Below are positions 8,922 through 17,857 of a DNA stretch of 50,360 nucleotides, in pieces. A program made the translations under genes and the position numbers. Every line of letters starts with the position of its first letter. Position 1 is the stretch's first letter. The stretch spans positions 1 to 50,360 of the forward strand of contig CALHPK010000004.1 of the NCBI GenBank assembly GCA_938036315.1, written 5' to 3'. This DNA is from an uncultured bacterium (GTDB lineage Bacteria; Calescibacteriota; Calescibacteriia; Calescibacteriales; Calescibacteriaceae). The notes beneath the pieces are model-generated. The model worked only from the letters and a program-made list of their open reading frames with translations, was not told the DNA's origin and did no database searches.

Positions 8922-9182
8922 TTAGTTAGTGCGTTCAGTATTTTCTATCTTTTGTTGTTTGAAATTCTTAATTAAAGATTCAACTATATCTGTTGGTTGA
9001 GCACCTCGTTTTATCCATTCATTATATTTTTCAAAGTCTATCTTGAATACTTTCCTTTTTGGTTCCCAATAACCTATTATTTCTATGAATTTCCCATCTC
9101 GGGGAGAGCGGGCATCTGCACAGACAATCCTGTAGAACGGTTGTTTCTTCTTACCAAACCTCTGTAGCCTTATTCTTACCAT
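8922..9182 (-). CDS. rpsP: 30S ribosomal protein S16
   Basis: An 86-residue ribosomal protein with the family signature at the start ([20 protein letters not shown]) and the conserved [20 protein letters not shown]. The C-terminus ([17 protein letters not shown]) is standard. S16 binds 16S rRNA early in 30S assembly. In most bacteria rpsP lies with ffh, rimM and trmD; here the next gene on the strand is mltG and none of those partners is present in the window. A -10-like TACACT lies 7 nt before the ATG. Confidence 0.97.
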   Translation of the reverse strand: MVRIRLQRFGKKKQPFYRIVCADARSPRDGKFIEIIGYWEPKRKVFKIDFEKYNEWIKRGAQPTDIVESLIKNFKQQKIENTERTN

Positions 9183-9189
9183 TCAAAAA

Positions 9190-9195
9190 AGTGTA
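9190..9195 (-). promoter_or_regulatory. -10-like hexamer close to rpsP start
   Basis: TACACT on the minus strand, 7 nt before the rpsP ATG, with no Shine-Dalgarno between them. Weak match on its own. Confidence 0.25.
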
Positions 9196-9267
9196 ATTGT
9201 TAATATCATTCTATACATAAAATCAAAATTTTTTGTTGACTGTGTGGACTCGGTATACAAATTGTAG

Positions 9268-9459
9268 AAATTCGGAGATGTGGGGGATAAGAAAAGAGTT
9301 AAAGTGGGGAAAAGGAAGTTGAAAGCAGTGAAGAAGTTATCAGCACTACAGCAGATAAAGGAAAGGAGATACTGGGAAAAATACACTGATTTTGAAGAAG
9401 TTTACATATCAGAAGTTGAATTCAGTAAGAAAAAAAGAAAAATCTTGAATTTTAAGTGA
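9268..9459 (+). pseudogene. C-terminal remnant of AAA-ATPase-like / PD-(D/E)XK nuclease family protein
   Basis: An open frame of 63 codons that begins after a stop and has no credible start. It encodes ALQQIKERRYWEKY, then VYISEVEFSKKKRKILNF. This resembles the extreme C-terminus of the AAA-ATPase-like/DUF1703 group, where a PD-(D/E)XK-type nuclease domain ends in a pattern like AL.QI..K.Y...Y followed by a strand and F....R.I..F. The ATPase part and the nuclease catalytic residues are absent. It is the only gene-like content in the 468 bases between rpsP and lptB. Confidence 0.55.
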
Positions 9460-9650
9460 GGAAAGATACAATAAGATTACTATTGATACAATGGGATTAT
9501 TTATTGTGTGTCAGGATAAGATGAGGTAGTATAGGACGAGATAGGAGAATACCACTTTAGAAAATTTTGCAATTTCCATAGAAGAGTTTTTACAATCTAT
9601 GGTGTGAGGAGGAAATTACCGGTAGTAATTCAGAGTCATGAGGAGATAGA
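9460..9650. other. intergenic, imperfect repeats only
   Basis: Purine-rich sequence before lptB. It contains imperfect near-repeats (GATACAAT twice, 9475 region) but no gene. It should hold the lptB promoter, though I cannot assign one with confidence. Confidence 0.4.
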
Positions 9651-10388
9651 ATGGAATGTAAAAGTACAGTAAAGCTGGTGGTTTCAGAGATAAAGAAAGT
9701 TATAGGTAAAAGAGAGATTCTGAAGGGAGTTTCATTTGAGTGTTCAGCTGGCGAGATAGTTACATTGCTTGGTCCAAATGGTGCTGGTAAAACTACGACA
9801 TTTCTCATAACAGCTGGCTTTTATAAACCTGATGGTGGTAGGATCTTGATTCAGAGAGATGGGTTGGAAATAGATGTTACATTTTTCCCTACGTATAGAA
9901 AGTCCAAGGAGGGTATAGTGTATCTCCCTCAGGAACGGTCTTTCTTTGATGATATAACTATTTATGAGAATTTTGTCATAGCTTCTGAACTTGCCAGAAT
10001 CGGAAAGGAAAAGATATTTGAGGTTGCAGAAAAGTTTGGGATTACCAATTTGTTAAAGAGGAAACCACCAGAGGTATCTGGGGGAGAAAGAAGGAAGGCG
10101 GAGATAGCCAGAATTTTTTTGCTTTCACCAAAATTTCTGATCTTAGATGAACCGTTTGCAGGAATTGATCCTAAATCTATTCAGAGTATTGCTTCTCTTA
10201 TTAAGGAGTTGTCTCAGCTTCCAATGGGAATAATTGTATCAGATCACAATGTCAGGGATGTTCTTAGAATATCTTCAAGAGTTTATCTTATATCAGATGG
10301 GATCATTTTAGAAAGTGGTTCACCATCTGACATTGTGAAATCTATAAAAGCTCAGAGTACATTCTTTGGAGAAGAGTTTGATATATAA
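9651..10388 (+). CDS. lptB: LPS export ABC transporter ATP-binding protein LptB
   Basis: A 245-residue ABC ATPase that would power lipopolysaccharide extraction with LptFG at the inner membrane. Walker A GPNGAGKTTT, Q-loop YLPQERSFF, signature VSGGERRKAEIAR, Walker B FLILDEPFAGID and the LptB-typical switch MGIIVSDHNVRDVLR are all present. LptF, LptG, LptA and LptC are not in the window. A GAGGAG Shine-Dalgarno lies 7 nt before ATG. It heads a five-gene plus-strand cluster of envelope proteins. A small insertion (QRDGLEIDVTFFPTY) lies between the Walker A region and the Q-loop. Confidence 0.88.
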   Translation: MECKSTVKLVVSEIKKVIGKREILKGVSFECSAGEIVTLLGPNGAGKTTTFLITAGFYKPDGGRILIQRDGLEIDVTFFPTYRKSKEGIVYLPQERSFFDDITIYENFVIASELARIGKEKIFEVAEKFGITNLLKRKPPEVSGGERRKAEIARIFLLSPKFLILDEPFAGIDPKSIQSIASLIKELSQLPMGIIVSDHNVRDVLRISSRVYLISDGIILESGSPSDIVKSIKAQSTFFGEEFDI

Positions 10389-10451
10389 ATCGAAGAAGGT
10401 GAAATGAATTAAAGTGTTATGATATAAATAAGATCAAGTGCATTTATTGGA

Positions 10452-12212
10452 ATGCATGATGCATACAAATATTTTTTAAAATTCGTTCTCAGATATAAGA
10501 AAGAGTATATCGTTGGAGCTTTTTTTACCGTCACATCTGCCGTATTTGGAGTAGCGTCCCCGTACCTTGTGAAAATGGCAATAGAGGCTATTGAAAATGG
10601 TACAACAAAGAATTTTATAATTTATATGGCCTGTGCTGTTGCATCGTTTGGGATATTAAGAGGAATTTTCCTCTATGTTGGCAGGAGAATTATTGTGGGG
10701 ACCTCCCGCCTTATTGAGAGGGACATAAGGGAAAACCTTTACGAAAAAGTAATATTTACCAAAACCGAATTTTTCGACAAAGAAGGAACCGGGAAGATAT
10801 CTTCCAGAGTTATAAACGATGTCGAGAATATAAGATCTATGCTCGGGTTTGGTGGCATGATAGCCTTTCATCTAGCTTTTATTCTGATGTTCGGCATTAT
10901 TTCCGAACTTATATTGAATATTACCTTGACTTTAGTAAGTATTATCCCGCTTGTGATGATATCCATTATTGTTATTGTGTTTGAAGGGAAGATTTTTCGG
11001 GAATCAGAAAATGTTCAGGAGATTCTTTCTGAAATATCAGATTATTCTCAAAATATTTTCTCATCTATAAGACTGATCAAGAGTTTTGTTCTCGAACCAA
11101 AAGTTGGAAATGAGTTTAAAAGCATATCAGGAGTGTATTTGAATAAGAATCTTGAGCTTGCAAAGCTTAGAGCATTGTTTGAAGGTCTGACGATTTTTTT
11201 TGCATCACTATCACTTATAGTCGTTGTTCTTGTGGGGGGGAAGATGGTACTTGATAAGAAAATTCCTTTATCTATTCTAAGTGGATTTATAGCGTATCAG
11301 CTTCTTCTCATCTGGCCAGCGATGGCAATAGGATATTTTGTTATTATAATCCAGCGCGGGCTTGCTTGCGTTAAAAGAATCTACGAACTTATAAGTAACC
11401 CCGTCGAGGTGGATAATCTAAATTCATACTCCAACTATAAAGGATCAAACATTTTTGATAACTTAACTTATGACATTGAAGTATCAAACTTGAATTTCGG
11501 TATTCTTAAAGATATAAATATTTATATACCTGCAGGTAGTAAAGTATGTGTAATCGGAAAAATAGGTTCGGGTAAGACAACCTTGCTTCATTCAATTGGA
11601 GGTCTTTACGATATACCAGAAAACTCTGTGTTTATAGGAGGGTTTGACATCAAAAAGTTCCCAAAATTAAAACTTTACGAGATTATCTCATTTGTTTTTC
11701 AGGAAAATTTCTTCTGGTCATCCACGATAAAAGATAATGTCCTATTGGGAAAGGGTGATAGTTTCTTCATACAAAGCGGTGCTGGCAACGGAGTTGAAGA
11801 TTATGAAATAATAGATGCATTGAGTTTTGCAAAGTTCGACCTGGAAAGTTTCCCGCTATATGAGGTGATCGGTGAAAAGGGAGTAAAGCTTTCCGGTGGG
11901 CAGAAAGAGAGATTGAGCTTGGCTAGAGCAATAATCAAAAAACCAAAAATACTTATTCTTGATGATCCATTTGCCAATATTGATGTTCAGACAGAAAGAA
12001 AAATACTATTAGATCTTTTTGATTACGCAAAAGAAAATAATGTAACTATTATATTTGCTACTCACAGGGTAACTTACCTTGATAGTTTTGATCTTGTGAT
12101 CTTTCTTGAAGATGGAAGAGTAATAGAGGTTGGTTCACCAAAAGAATTGTTGTTTAAGGATACTAAAACAAGGATGGTTTTTGAATTAGCAAATGAAATA
12201 TTGTGGGAGTGA
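10452..12212 (+). CDS. ABC half-exporter, degenerate-site subunit
   Basis: A 586-residue MsbA-type half transporter: six transmembrane helices (about residues 18-310) followed by a nucleotide-binding domain. Walker A GKIGSGKTT (about 369-377), intact signature LSGGQ (480-484) and H-loop His (538, ATHR). The residue after the Walker B Asp is Asp instead of the catalytic Glu (ILILDDPFANID, D504-D505). This is the pattern of the non-catalytic subunit in heterodimeric exporters such as TM287/288, BmrCD or TmrAB. The partner is the next gene, 41 nt downstream. Substrate unknown; lipids or drugs are typical of the family. Confidence 0.9.
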   Translation: MHDAYKYFLKFVLRYKKEYIVGAFFTVTSAVFGVASPYLVKMAIEAIENGTTKNFIIYMACAVASFGILRGIFLYVGRRIIVGTSRLIERDIRENLYEKVIFTKTEFFDKEGTGKISSRVINDVENIRSMLGFGGMIAFHLAFILMFGIISELILNITLTLVSIIPLVMISIIVIVFEGKIFRESENVQEILSEISDYSQNIFSSIRLIKSFVLEPKVGNEFKSISGVYLNKNLELAKLRALFEGLTIFFASLSLIVVVLVGGKMVLDKKIPLSILSGFIAYQLLLIWPAMAIGYFVIIIQRGLACVKRIYELISNPVEVDNLNSYSNYKGSNIFDNLTYDIEVSNLNFGILKDINIYIPAGSKVCVIGKIGSGKTTLLHSIGGLYDIPENSVFIGGFDIKKFPKLKLYEIISFVFQENFFWSSTIKDNVLLGKGDSFFIQSGAGNGVEDYEIIDALSFAKFDLESFPLYEVIGEKGVKLSGGQKERLSLARAIIKKPKILILDDPFANIDVQTERKILLDLFDYAKENNVTIIFATHRVTYLDSFDLVIFLEDGRVIEVGSPKELLFKDTKTRMVFELANEILWE

Positions 12213-12253
12213 ATTTGACAGAACAAAAGAATAAGGCAGGTTTTTAAGGGAGT

Positions 12254-14011
12254 ATGGGAAAGGGTAAAAATGAGTTTGATATTGAAAGCAGATTTAGAGC
12301 TAAGAATGAGCTGAAAATCCTCCTTGAATTTTTGTCCTATGCCCTGAAATTCAAATGGACTTTTATTGCTGCTCTCTTTTTCATTGTGGTTGATATATCT
12401 TCTGAAGTTGCTATTCCATTTGTAATAAGATATGCTGTGGACGTGGGGGTAGGTGGAGAGGATTTGAAGCTTCTTATTATTTCTTCTGGGGGGCTTCTTC
12501 TTGCAGTCACCATTAATTCTTTAGCTCGGGGAGGATCTATATATCTTACAAATAAACTCGGACAGAACGTTCTTTATGAGCTCAGAACTATCGTTCTATC
12601 TCATATTTTGAAATTGCCTTTGAATTTTTTCGATAGGACTCATAGTGGCAAACTTGTTATACGAGTTACCAACGATATAGAGAACCTTAATGAATTTTTA
12701 GTTTCAGGCCTTATAACTTTTTTTGTTGATGCTTTAATCATTGTGGGAGTAATTTTTGCTATGTTTATTCTTAATGTCGAACTTGCTATTTGTGTTCTTT
12801 CAGTTTTCCCTGTTATGTTGTTGATAACTTTATTTTTTAGAAAGCATGCTTCAGAAATATATCTTAAGGTAAGAAAAAAGATTTCCGAGCTTAATTCCTT
12901 TATTGCTGAAAGCATAATCGGTATAAAGACTCTTAAAACTCTTCCAGCATATCTCACTTCGTTAGCAAGATTCAAATCAATAAATAAAGAATATTCTGAT
13001 TATGTGTTTTTGAGTATAAAGATGTTCGCATTCTTTTTCTCATCTATCATTATGCTATCGTCCATCTCGTTATCATTGGCACTGGGATTGGGAGGATTAA
13101 AAATACTTTCCGGTGAAATTTCATTTGGAACATTTTTAGCCTTCTGGTATGCAGTGAACAAACTTTTTGATCCGATTTGGGATTTCAGCGAAAAATATAA
13201 TATTTTCCAATCAGCAGTTGCATCAGCAAAAAGATTGCATGAGATCATGAGCGAAAAAACAGAAGAAAGTATAGTACCCAAAATATCAATTTCAGACAAT
13301 GGATCAAAAAGAGAAATAAGATACGGAAAAATAGATTTCTCCGATGTTCATTTCTCTTACGACGGGATCAGGGAGATAATTAGAGGAGCAAGCTTTAGTA
13401 TAAACCCTGCTGAAACCGTTGCAATTGTTGGACTAACTGGAGCTGGCAAAACAACAATTGCAAACCTCCTCACAAGAATGTATATTCCACAAAAAGGAAA
13501 AATACTCATAGATGATCAAGATATTTCCAATTTCCCGCTTGATGAAATAAGAAGAAAAATCGCATTTGTACAGCAAGATCTGTTCATCCTACCAGGAAAA
13601 GTAATCGATAACATAACACTGGGAGATAAATCTCTCGAAAAGTATGTGTTAGAGATAATAAGGAAAATTGACTTGAAGATCGATCTTTTTAAATTTGTCT
13701 CCAGTGATAGGGGCGGATTATCTTCTGGAGAAAAGCAAATAATTTCTATACTGCGAGCTTTATGTAGAGACCCCAAAATAATAATTTTTGATGAGGCTAC
13801 CGCTTTTATCGACCTTGAAACCGAGAAGCAGATTTTATCTATTTTGGACATCTTCGCTAAAGAAAAGACACTGATTAAGATAGCTCATAGAATCTCTACC
13901 ATAAAAAATTCTGATAAAGTTATTCTTATCAAAAATGGAGTAGCATACGAGTTTCCCCCTGAGTACTTCAGATCCAAGCAAAATTTAGTAAACTTCTTTT
14001 TAAACTACTAG
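12254..14011 (+). CDS. ABC half-exporter, catalytic-site partner subunit
   Basis: A 585-residue MsbA-type half transporter with an N-terminal six-helix domain and a C-terminal ATPase. Walker A GLTGAGKTT (393-401), Walker B IIIFDEATAFID with the catalytic Glu (E514) and H-loop IAHR. Its signature is LSSGE (489-493), diverged from LSGGQ. Paired with the upstream subunit, one composite site would be canonical (this Walker A/B with the partner's LSGGQ) and the other degenerate, as known for heterodimeric exporters. The next gene, an Lgt-like fusion, follows after 26 nt, so the exporter may act on lipids or lipoprotein precursors; this is only context. Confidence 0.9.
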   Translation: MGKGKNEFDIESRFRAKNELKILLEFLSYALKFKWTFIAALFFIVVDISSEVAIPFVIRYAVDVGVGGEDLKLLIISSGGLLLAVTINSLARGGSIYLTNKLGQNVLYELRTIVLSHILKLPLNFFDRTHSGKLVIRVTNDIENLNEFLVSGLITFFVDALIIVGVIFAMFILNVELAICVLSVFPVMLLITLFFRKHASEIYLKVRKKISELNSFIAESIIGIKTLKTLPAYLTSLARFKSINKEYSDYVFLSIKMFAFFFSSIIMLSSISLSLALGLGGLKILSGEISFGTFLAFWYAVNKLFDPIWDFSEKYNIFQSAVASAKRLHEIMSEKTEESIVPKISISDNGSKREIRYGKIDFSDVHFSYDGIREIIRGASFSINPAETVAIVGLTGAGKTTIANLLTRMYIPQKGKILIDDQDISNFPLDEIRRKIAFVQQDLFILPGKVIDNITLGDKSLEKYVLEIIRKIDLKIDLFKFVSSDRGGLSSGEKQIISILRALCRDPKIIIFDEATAFIDLETEKQILSILDIFAKEKTLIKIAHRISTIKNSDKVILIKNGVAYEFPPEYFRSKQNLVNFFLNY

Positions 14012-14037
14012 CATTTTATATATTAGCTCAAAATTTT

Positions 14038-15663
14038 ATGTTCCCAAGATTTTCGATAGGAGATATATCTTTACCTTTCTTTTCAATAGGATTTTCAATA
14101 GCTTCTGTTATATTTCTTATCCTTTCTGTAAAATCTCTCAAAAATAGGGGTATAGATTTTGATGAATCTTCAACCATAGTTCTTTTAATTCTTTTTTCTG
14201 TTATTCTTTTCTCAAAGATACCCTTGGCTCTTTTTCACGGGCTGAGATTTTGGGATATGTTCAAATTTTGGGAAACAGGGCACACTTTATTTGGTGGGCT
14301 TATTATAAGCACACTTGTGGTTTATATTTATTCAAAAGTCAAAAAAATTGATTTTGTTAATATTTTGGCTGGGCTCTCATACCCTGCACTGTTTGCTCTT
14401 GCCGCATATAGATTATTTGTCTGTCTCCCTGTAGGATGTTGCTACGGTTTCCCATATCACCACGGTATACTGTTTACAGAAGAATCTTTTGCTGCTAAAG
14501 AATTCGGCAGAGCAGTGAGACTTTTCCCATCTCAACTTGTGGAAGCCTTTCTATTTTCTATTTTCGGTTTGATACTTTATGAGATTGAATGGAAAAAACT
14601 AAGTAAAAGCCCATCAGTTGAAGATAAAATCAGATATGAGCGTGACTACAATGAGAATATAATCTTACTTTTCCTGCTCTTTCTTACAATAGAAAGGTTT
14701 GTAGCTGAACTTATCAGATATGACATAAAAGAGAAGGTTATAAAAGTTGATAACTATGGATTAAGTGTATGGTTTTTCATCTCTTTGTTTATTTTCTCTG
14801 CGGTCTCATTTTATTTTAAGCTGTTGCGTAGATACATTGATGAGATAAAAGGAATTTTTTATTCAATTTTCCTGCTGATACCATTTGTGTCCTTGATTTC
14901 TCAATTCTCAAGTTGCTCTGGGAAAAATAAAAAGAATTTTGAGTATGTACCAGAAGCTATGAAGTTTATATATTCCTTTTCTCATTCAGTGGTTTTTATA
15001 TCCTATGTATTTATAAAAGTAAAGGGATCCATTGGTTCATGTGTGAAAATTTCGGGGGAAAAAGCAGATATAAATTGCTCATTTGATTTGAGAATTGCTT
15101 CCGGTAGTAGGAGCAATGCCGTGGGGAGTTGCAATGTTCGAGGTGATAAACTTTTAGATTGCAATGTCCGGCTTTATGGAAACAGATTCTATTCAGAAAT
15201 TTATGGTAATGTTGAATTCTATAAAGATTATAGTTTGTACCTTGAAAATATAACGGTAAATATCTTGAATAGCGATTTTTATAGTGGAAGTATTATTCTT
15301 GAGAAAGTAAGTTCGGAGATAGTCCTTATAGAGGGTGGAAGTACAAGGAATTTTAAAATTAAAGGAGAATCCCAGATGGAGGAGAGTAGAATAAAGATAG
15401 ATGGAGATCTTCTGGTCAGAGATGAAGGAGGAGAATCTCTCAAGATTCTACCCCGTGCTTTTGTGAGAATAAAAGGTTGTGTCGAGATAAAATCAAGCAT
15501 AATGTCCGATAACTTTATTATTTTTTCTGATACTGGTTGTGCTTGGCAGGGTAAAGTGGAATTCGACGGGATTCATTTTGACATACTGAATGGCTCATTT
15601 GTGGTTGATTCTGAGTCTTATCAATGTGAAGGAAAAAACCACTGTCCAATGATTTATTTTTGA
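14038..15663 (+). CDS. Lgt-like membrane domain fused to a lipoprotein-like secreted domain
   Basis: A 541-residue protein. Residues 1-265 are polytopic and resemble prolipoprotein diacylglyceryl transferase: FGGLI (85-89), R125 before VGCCYG (132-137), FPSQLVE (163-169) and ERFVAELIR (219-227) match the HGG, GR.GN...CCYG.P, hP.QlYE and YG..RF..E..R motifs. The Tyr of the YG..R motif is Leu (L216). After a charged stretch (RRYIDEIKG) comes a second signal-like helix ending in a lipobox-like FSSC (C293), then about 248 residues rich in beta strand with several Cys, ending in C-x5-C. That half resembles the lipoprotein at 44451. No stop separates the halves. A TTG at residue 263 could in principle start the second half separately. 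Function unknown. Confidence 0.7.
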   Translation: MFPRFSIGDISLPFFSIGFSIASVIFLILSVKSLKNRGIDFDESSTIVLLILFSVILFSKIPLALFHGLRFWDMFKFWETGHTLFGGLIISTLVVYIYSKVKKIDFVNILAGLSYPALFALAAYRLFVCLPVGCCYGFPYHHGILFTEESFAAKEFGRAVRLFPSQLVEAFLFSIFGLILYEIEWKKLSKSPSVEDKIRYERDYNENIILLFLLFLTIERFVAELIRYDIKEKVIKVDNYGLSVWFFISLFIFSAVSFYFKLLRRYIDEIKGIFYSIFLLIPFVSLISQFSSCSGKNKKNFEYVPEAMKFIYSFSHSVVFISYVFIKVKGSIGSCVKISGEKADINCSFDLRIASGSRSNAVGSCNVRGDKLLDCNVRLYGNRFYSEIYGNVEFYKDYSLYLENITVNILNSDFYSGSIILEKVSSEIVLIEGGSTRNFKIKGESQMEESRIKIDGDLLVRDEGGESLKILPRAFVRIKGCVEIKSSIMSDNFIIFSDTGCAWQGKVEFDGIHFDILNGSFVVDSESYQCEGKNHCPMIYF

Positions 15664-15690
15664 ATCAAATATTGAATTATTTAAGAATTG

Positions 15691-16497
15691 ATGGAAATGG
15701 AGAAAGTCAGAGCAAAATTAGAGATTACTCTCCCGATTTTCTTTATAATATTTTTTATTTTAACCTTCCTGTGGAGCAATTCCAAAATCCGTTTTTCAGA
15801 GATTGGACGAGATCTCCATATGTATTACTCATTTTTACTTTTGTTTCTGAAGTACGCCATAAAGTGCCTGATTTATCTTGTGGTAGTAGATGAACTGCTC
15901 AGAAAATACGGACTCCAGAAAATTTTTGTAAGGTTGATCATTATCTCTTCTTTGTTGTTTTTTTCTCTGAAAAGTTATAATGTAAAGGAGCTTTCCATAA
16001 TATTTGTGGTTCTTGTGCTGTGGATCCTGAAGCCCGAATCGATAAACTTTTCTGGTTTGGCTTCTTTCTTAGGATTTGTTATTGGAGCGAGGATGGGACA
16101 TTGGGAGTGGTTCGATAAAGATGCTAAACTCTTCCTGTATATCCCTTTCTTTATTCTATCATTTTCATCGGAGAAGGTATGGAAGGAAATATCCATCATT
16201 ATCTTGAGTGTTTCATTTCTTTTTGTAATGAGGGGATTGGGTATCATTACTGGAACATTCCTGATCTTCTTTAGGTTTCTGAATCTTATTTTTAAGAATG
16301 TGGAGCTGATTTCTATTCTCTTTTTATCATATATAGGGTTTCTATCTGGATATTTTTGGTTTTTGGAATTTCAAGGTGGGGTAGATCCTTTTACTCCATT
16401 TATTTTTACGCGCAAATTATATATCCCATTTCTTATATTCGCCATACTTCTGATTTTACGTTTCTTTTATAGAAAGTTTGAAATTCTTCGATATTAA
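15691..16497 (+). CDS. polytopic membrane protein, unrecognised
   Basis: About 268 residues, nearly all hydrophobic, with roughly eight predicted helices separated by short charged loops and an N-terminal cytoplasmic tail (MEMEKVRAKLE). I recognise no family. ATG at 15691 or 15697 is preferred to the TTG at 15688. It starts 27 nt after the Lgt-like fusion and is the last gene of the cluster, so it is probably part of the same system. Its stop codon lies inside a 12-bp tandem duplication. Confidence 0.7.
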   Translation: MEMEKVRAKLEITLPIFFIIFFILTFLWSNSKIRFSEIGRDLHMYYSFLLLFLKYAIKCLIYLVVVDELLRKYGLQKIFVRLIIISSLLFFSLKSYNVKELSIIFVVLVLWILKPESINFSGLASFLGFVIGARMGHWEWFDKDAKLFLYIPFFILSFSSEKVWKEISIIILSVSFLFVMRGLGIITGTFLIFFRFLNLIFKNVELISILFLSYIGFLSGYFWFLEFQGGVDPFTPFIFTRKLYIPFLIFAILLILRFFYRKFEILRY

Positions 16498-16516
16498 GTA
16501 CAGAATTAAGTACAGA
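16493..16516. repeat. 12-bp exact tandem duplication
   Basis: ATTAAGTACAGA occurs twice head to tail, with a third partial copy (ATTAAGTGTA) at 16521. The first copy contains the stop codon of the membrane protein. Confidence 0.9.
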
Positions 16517-16616
16517 AGAAATTAAGTGTAAAATAAAGAGGTGATGGACCAAAGAGTGTAAATGCCTCAGGTATGAATCTTCCTTTCTCCTATTTTCCGC
16601 AAAAATGTACAATGGA

Positions 16617-16664
16617 GAGGGAAAATATTCAAATCAAAAAGAGGGAAAATATTCAAATCAAAAA
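16617..16664. repeat. 24-bp exact tandem duplication
   Basis: Two identical 24-bp units (16617-16640 and 16641-16664) beginning GAGGGAAAATATTC. They lie in the 283-base spacer between the membrane protein and the first dctP gene, which otherwise shows nothing clear. Confidence 0.95.
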
Positions 16665-16780
16665 AAGATCTATAATTCCACAAATAAGATGTTCAGAATC
16701 CTTTACACTTTTGGGGTAGCTAGAGGGAGAGAATTTTCAATTTGTTGGAAAAAAATTCTTTTAATTATTAAAGTGAAATT

Positions 16781-17755
16781 ATGATGACCTTAGCTATAGC
16801 TACTGTTGCTTTTACGATAAAGCTCGGGGCTTTATCTCCTGAGGGGACTTCGTATATGATTCTGGCAAATCAGGCGAAGGAAGAATTCGAGAAGTTGACC
16901 AATAAAGAAGTAAAGATTGTCTGGTATGCCGGAGGAGTTATGGGCGATGAACCCGAGATGGTCAGAAAGATAAGAATAGGTCAGCTTCATGGTGGGGGGT
17001 TTACCGGATATGGCCTTGGAGTGGTAGAACCATCTGTGAGGATATTTGAGTTGCCAGGGCTTTTCAAAAGCTATGAAGAATTCTTCTATGTTCAGTCAAA
17101 GCTTGAAGATGAGATAAAGAAAAGGTTTGAGGAGAAGGGTTTTGAACTTATCACATTCTTCCCAATAGGTTTTGTGTATATTTTTTCAGATCGGCCAATT
17201 CAGAAGCTTGAGGATTTTAACGGGGTGAAGTTGTGGGTTTGGTCAGGGGATCCCCTCGCTGCAGAAGTTGCCAAATCGTTGCAAGGTTATGCTCAGCTTG
17301 TAAATTTAGCTATTCCGGATGTCCTGACAGGGCTTCAAACTGGTATGATAAACGCCTTTTACAATCTACCATACGGCGCCGCAGCATTGCAGTGGGCAAA
17401 TTACATCAAATATATGATTGATTACCCTATTACTCTTTCTTTGGGAGGTGTAGTTGTAAGTAAGAAGGCTATGGAGAAACTGAAACCTGAATACAGAGCT
17501 GAATTAGTTAAGCTCATAAGGGATAAATTTAAAATAGCCTCAAAATCTTTGGTTGATGAGAATACAAAGTCCGTAGAAGAATTTAAGAAGAAAGGAATAA
17601 AACTTTTGTCACTACCTGAGGACTCTCCAGATTTGAAGAAATTTTTAGATATATTTTTCAAAATTCACGAAAAATTTAAGGGAGAGTTGTATCCTCCTGA
17701 ACTTTACGACAAGCTGTTAAAAATAGTGAACGAATATAGAAAAGAAAACAAATAA
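16781..17755 (+). CDS. TRAP transporter solute-binding protein DctP, first copy
   Basis: A 324-residue TRAP substrate-binding protein. Family landmarks are FTIKLGALSPEGTSY at the start of the mature part, the core GGVMGDEPEMVRKIRIGQLH, the conserved Arg-containing strand KLWVWSGDP and NAFYNLPYGAAALQW. Unlike the second copy it has almost no signal peptide: only about ten residues (MMTLAIATVA) precede the mature fold, and the frame is closed by TAA just upstream. Either export is by an unusual route, the start is damaged, or the frame was altered upstream. It precedes dctP2, dctQ and dctM and may provide a second specificity to the same permease. Confidence 0.9.
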   Translation: MMTLAIATVAFTIKLGALSPEGTSYMILANQAKEEFEKLTNKEVKIVWYAGGVMGDEPEMVRKIRIGQLHGGGFTGYGLGVVEPSVRIFELPGLFKSYEEFFYVQSKLEDEIKKRFEEKGFELITFFPIGFVYIFSDRPIQKLEDFNGVKLWVWSGDPLAAEVAKSLQGYAQLVNLAIPDVLTGLQTGMINAFYNLPYGAAALQWANYIKYMIDYPITLSLGGVVVSKKAMEKLKPEYRAELVKLIRDKFKIASKSLVDENTKSVEEFKKKGIKLLSLPEDSPDLKKFLDIFFKIHEKFKGELYPPELYDKLLKIVNEYRKENK

Positions 17756-17857
17756 GAGGTTAAGAAGAAGATAAATGATAAAGCTGAAGATATTCATTAT
17801 CTATTATATGCTATATATTTACAGTAGTAGGTGCTATGAAAACATAGTGAAACAGAA

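Noticed and set aside
16617-16664. possible CRISPR repeats
   Set aside because: Only two directly adjacent units with no spacers, and no cas genes; these are simple tandem duplications.
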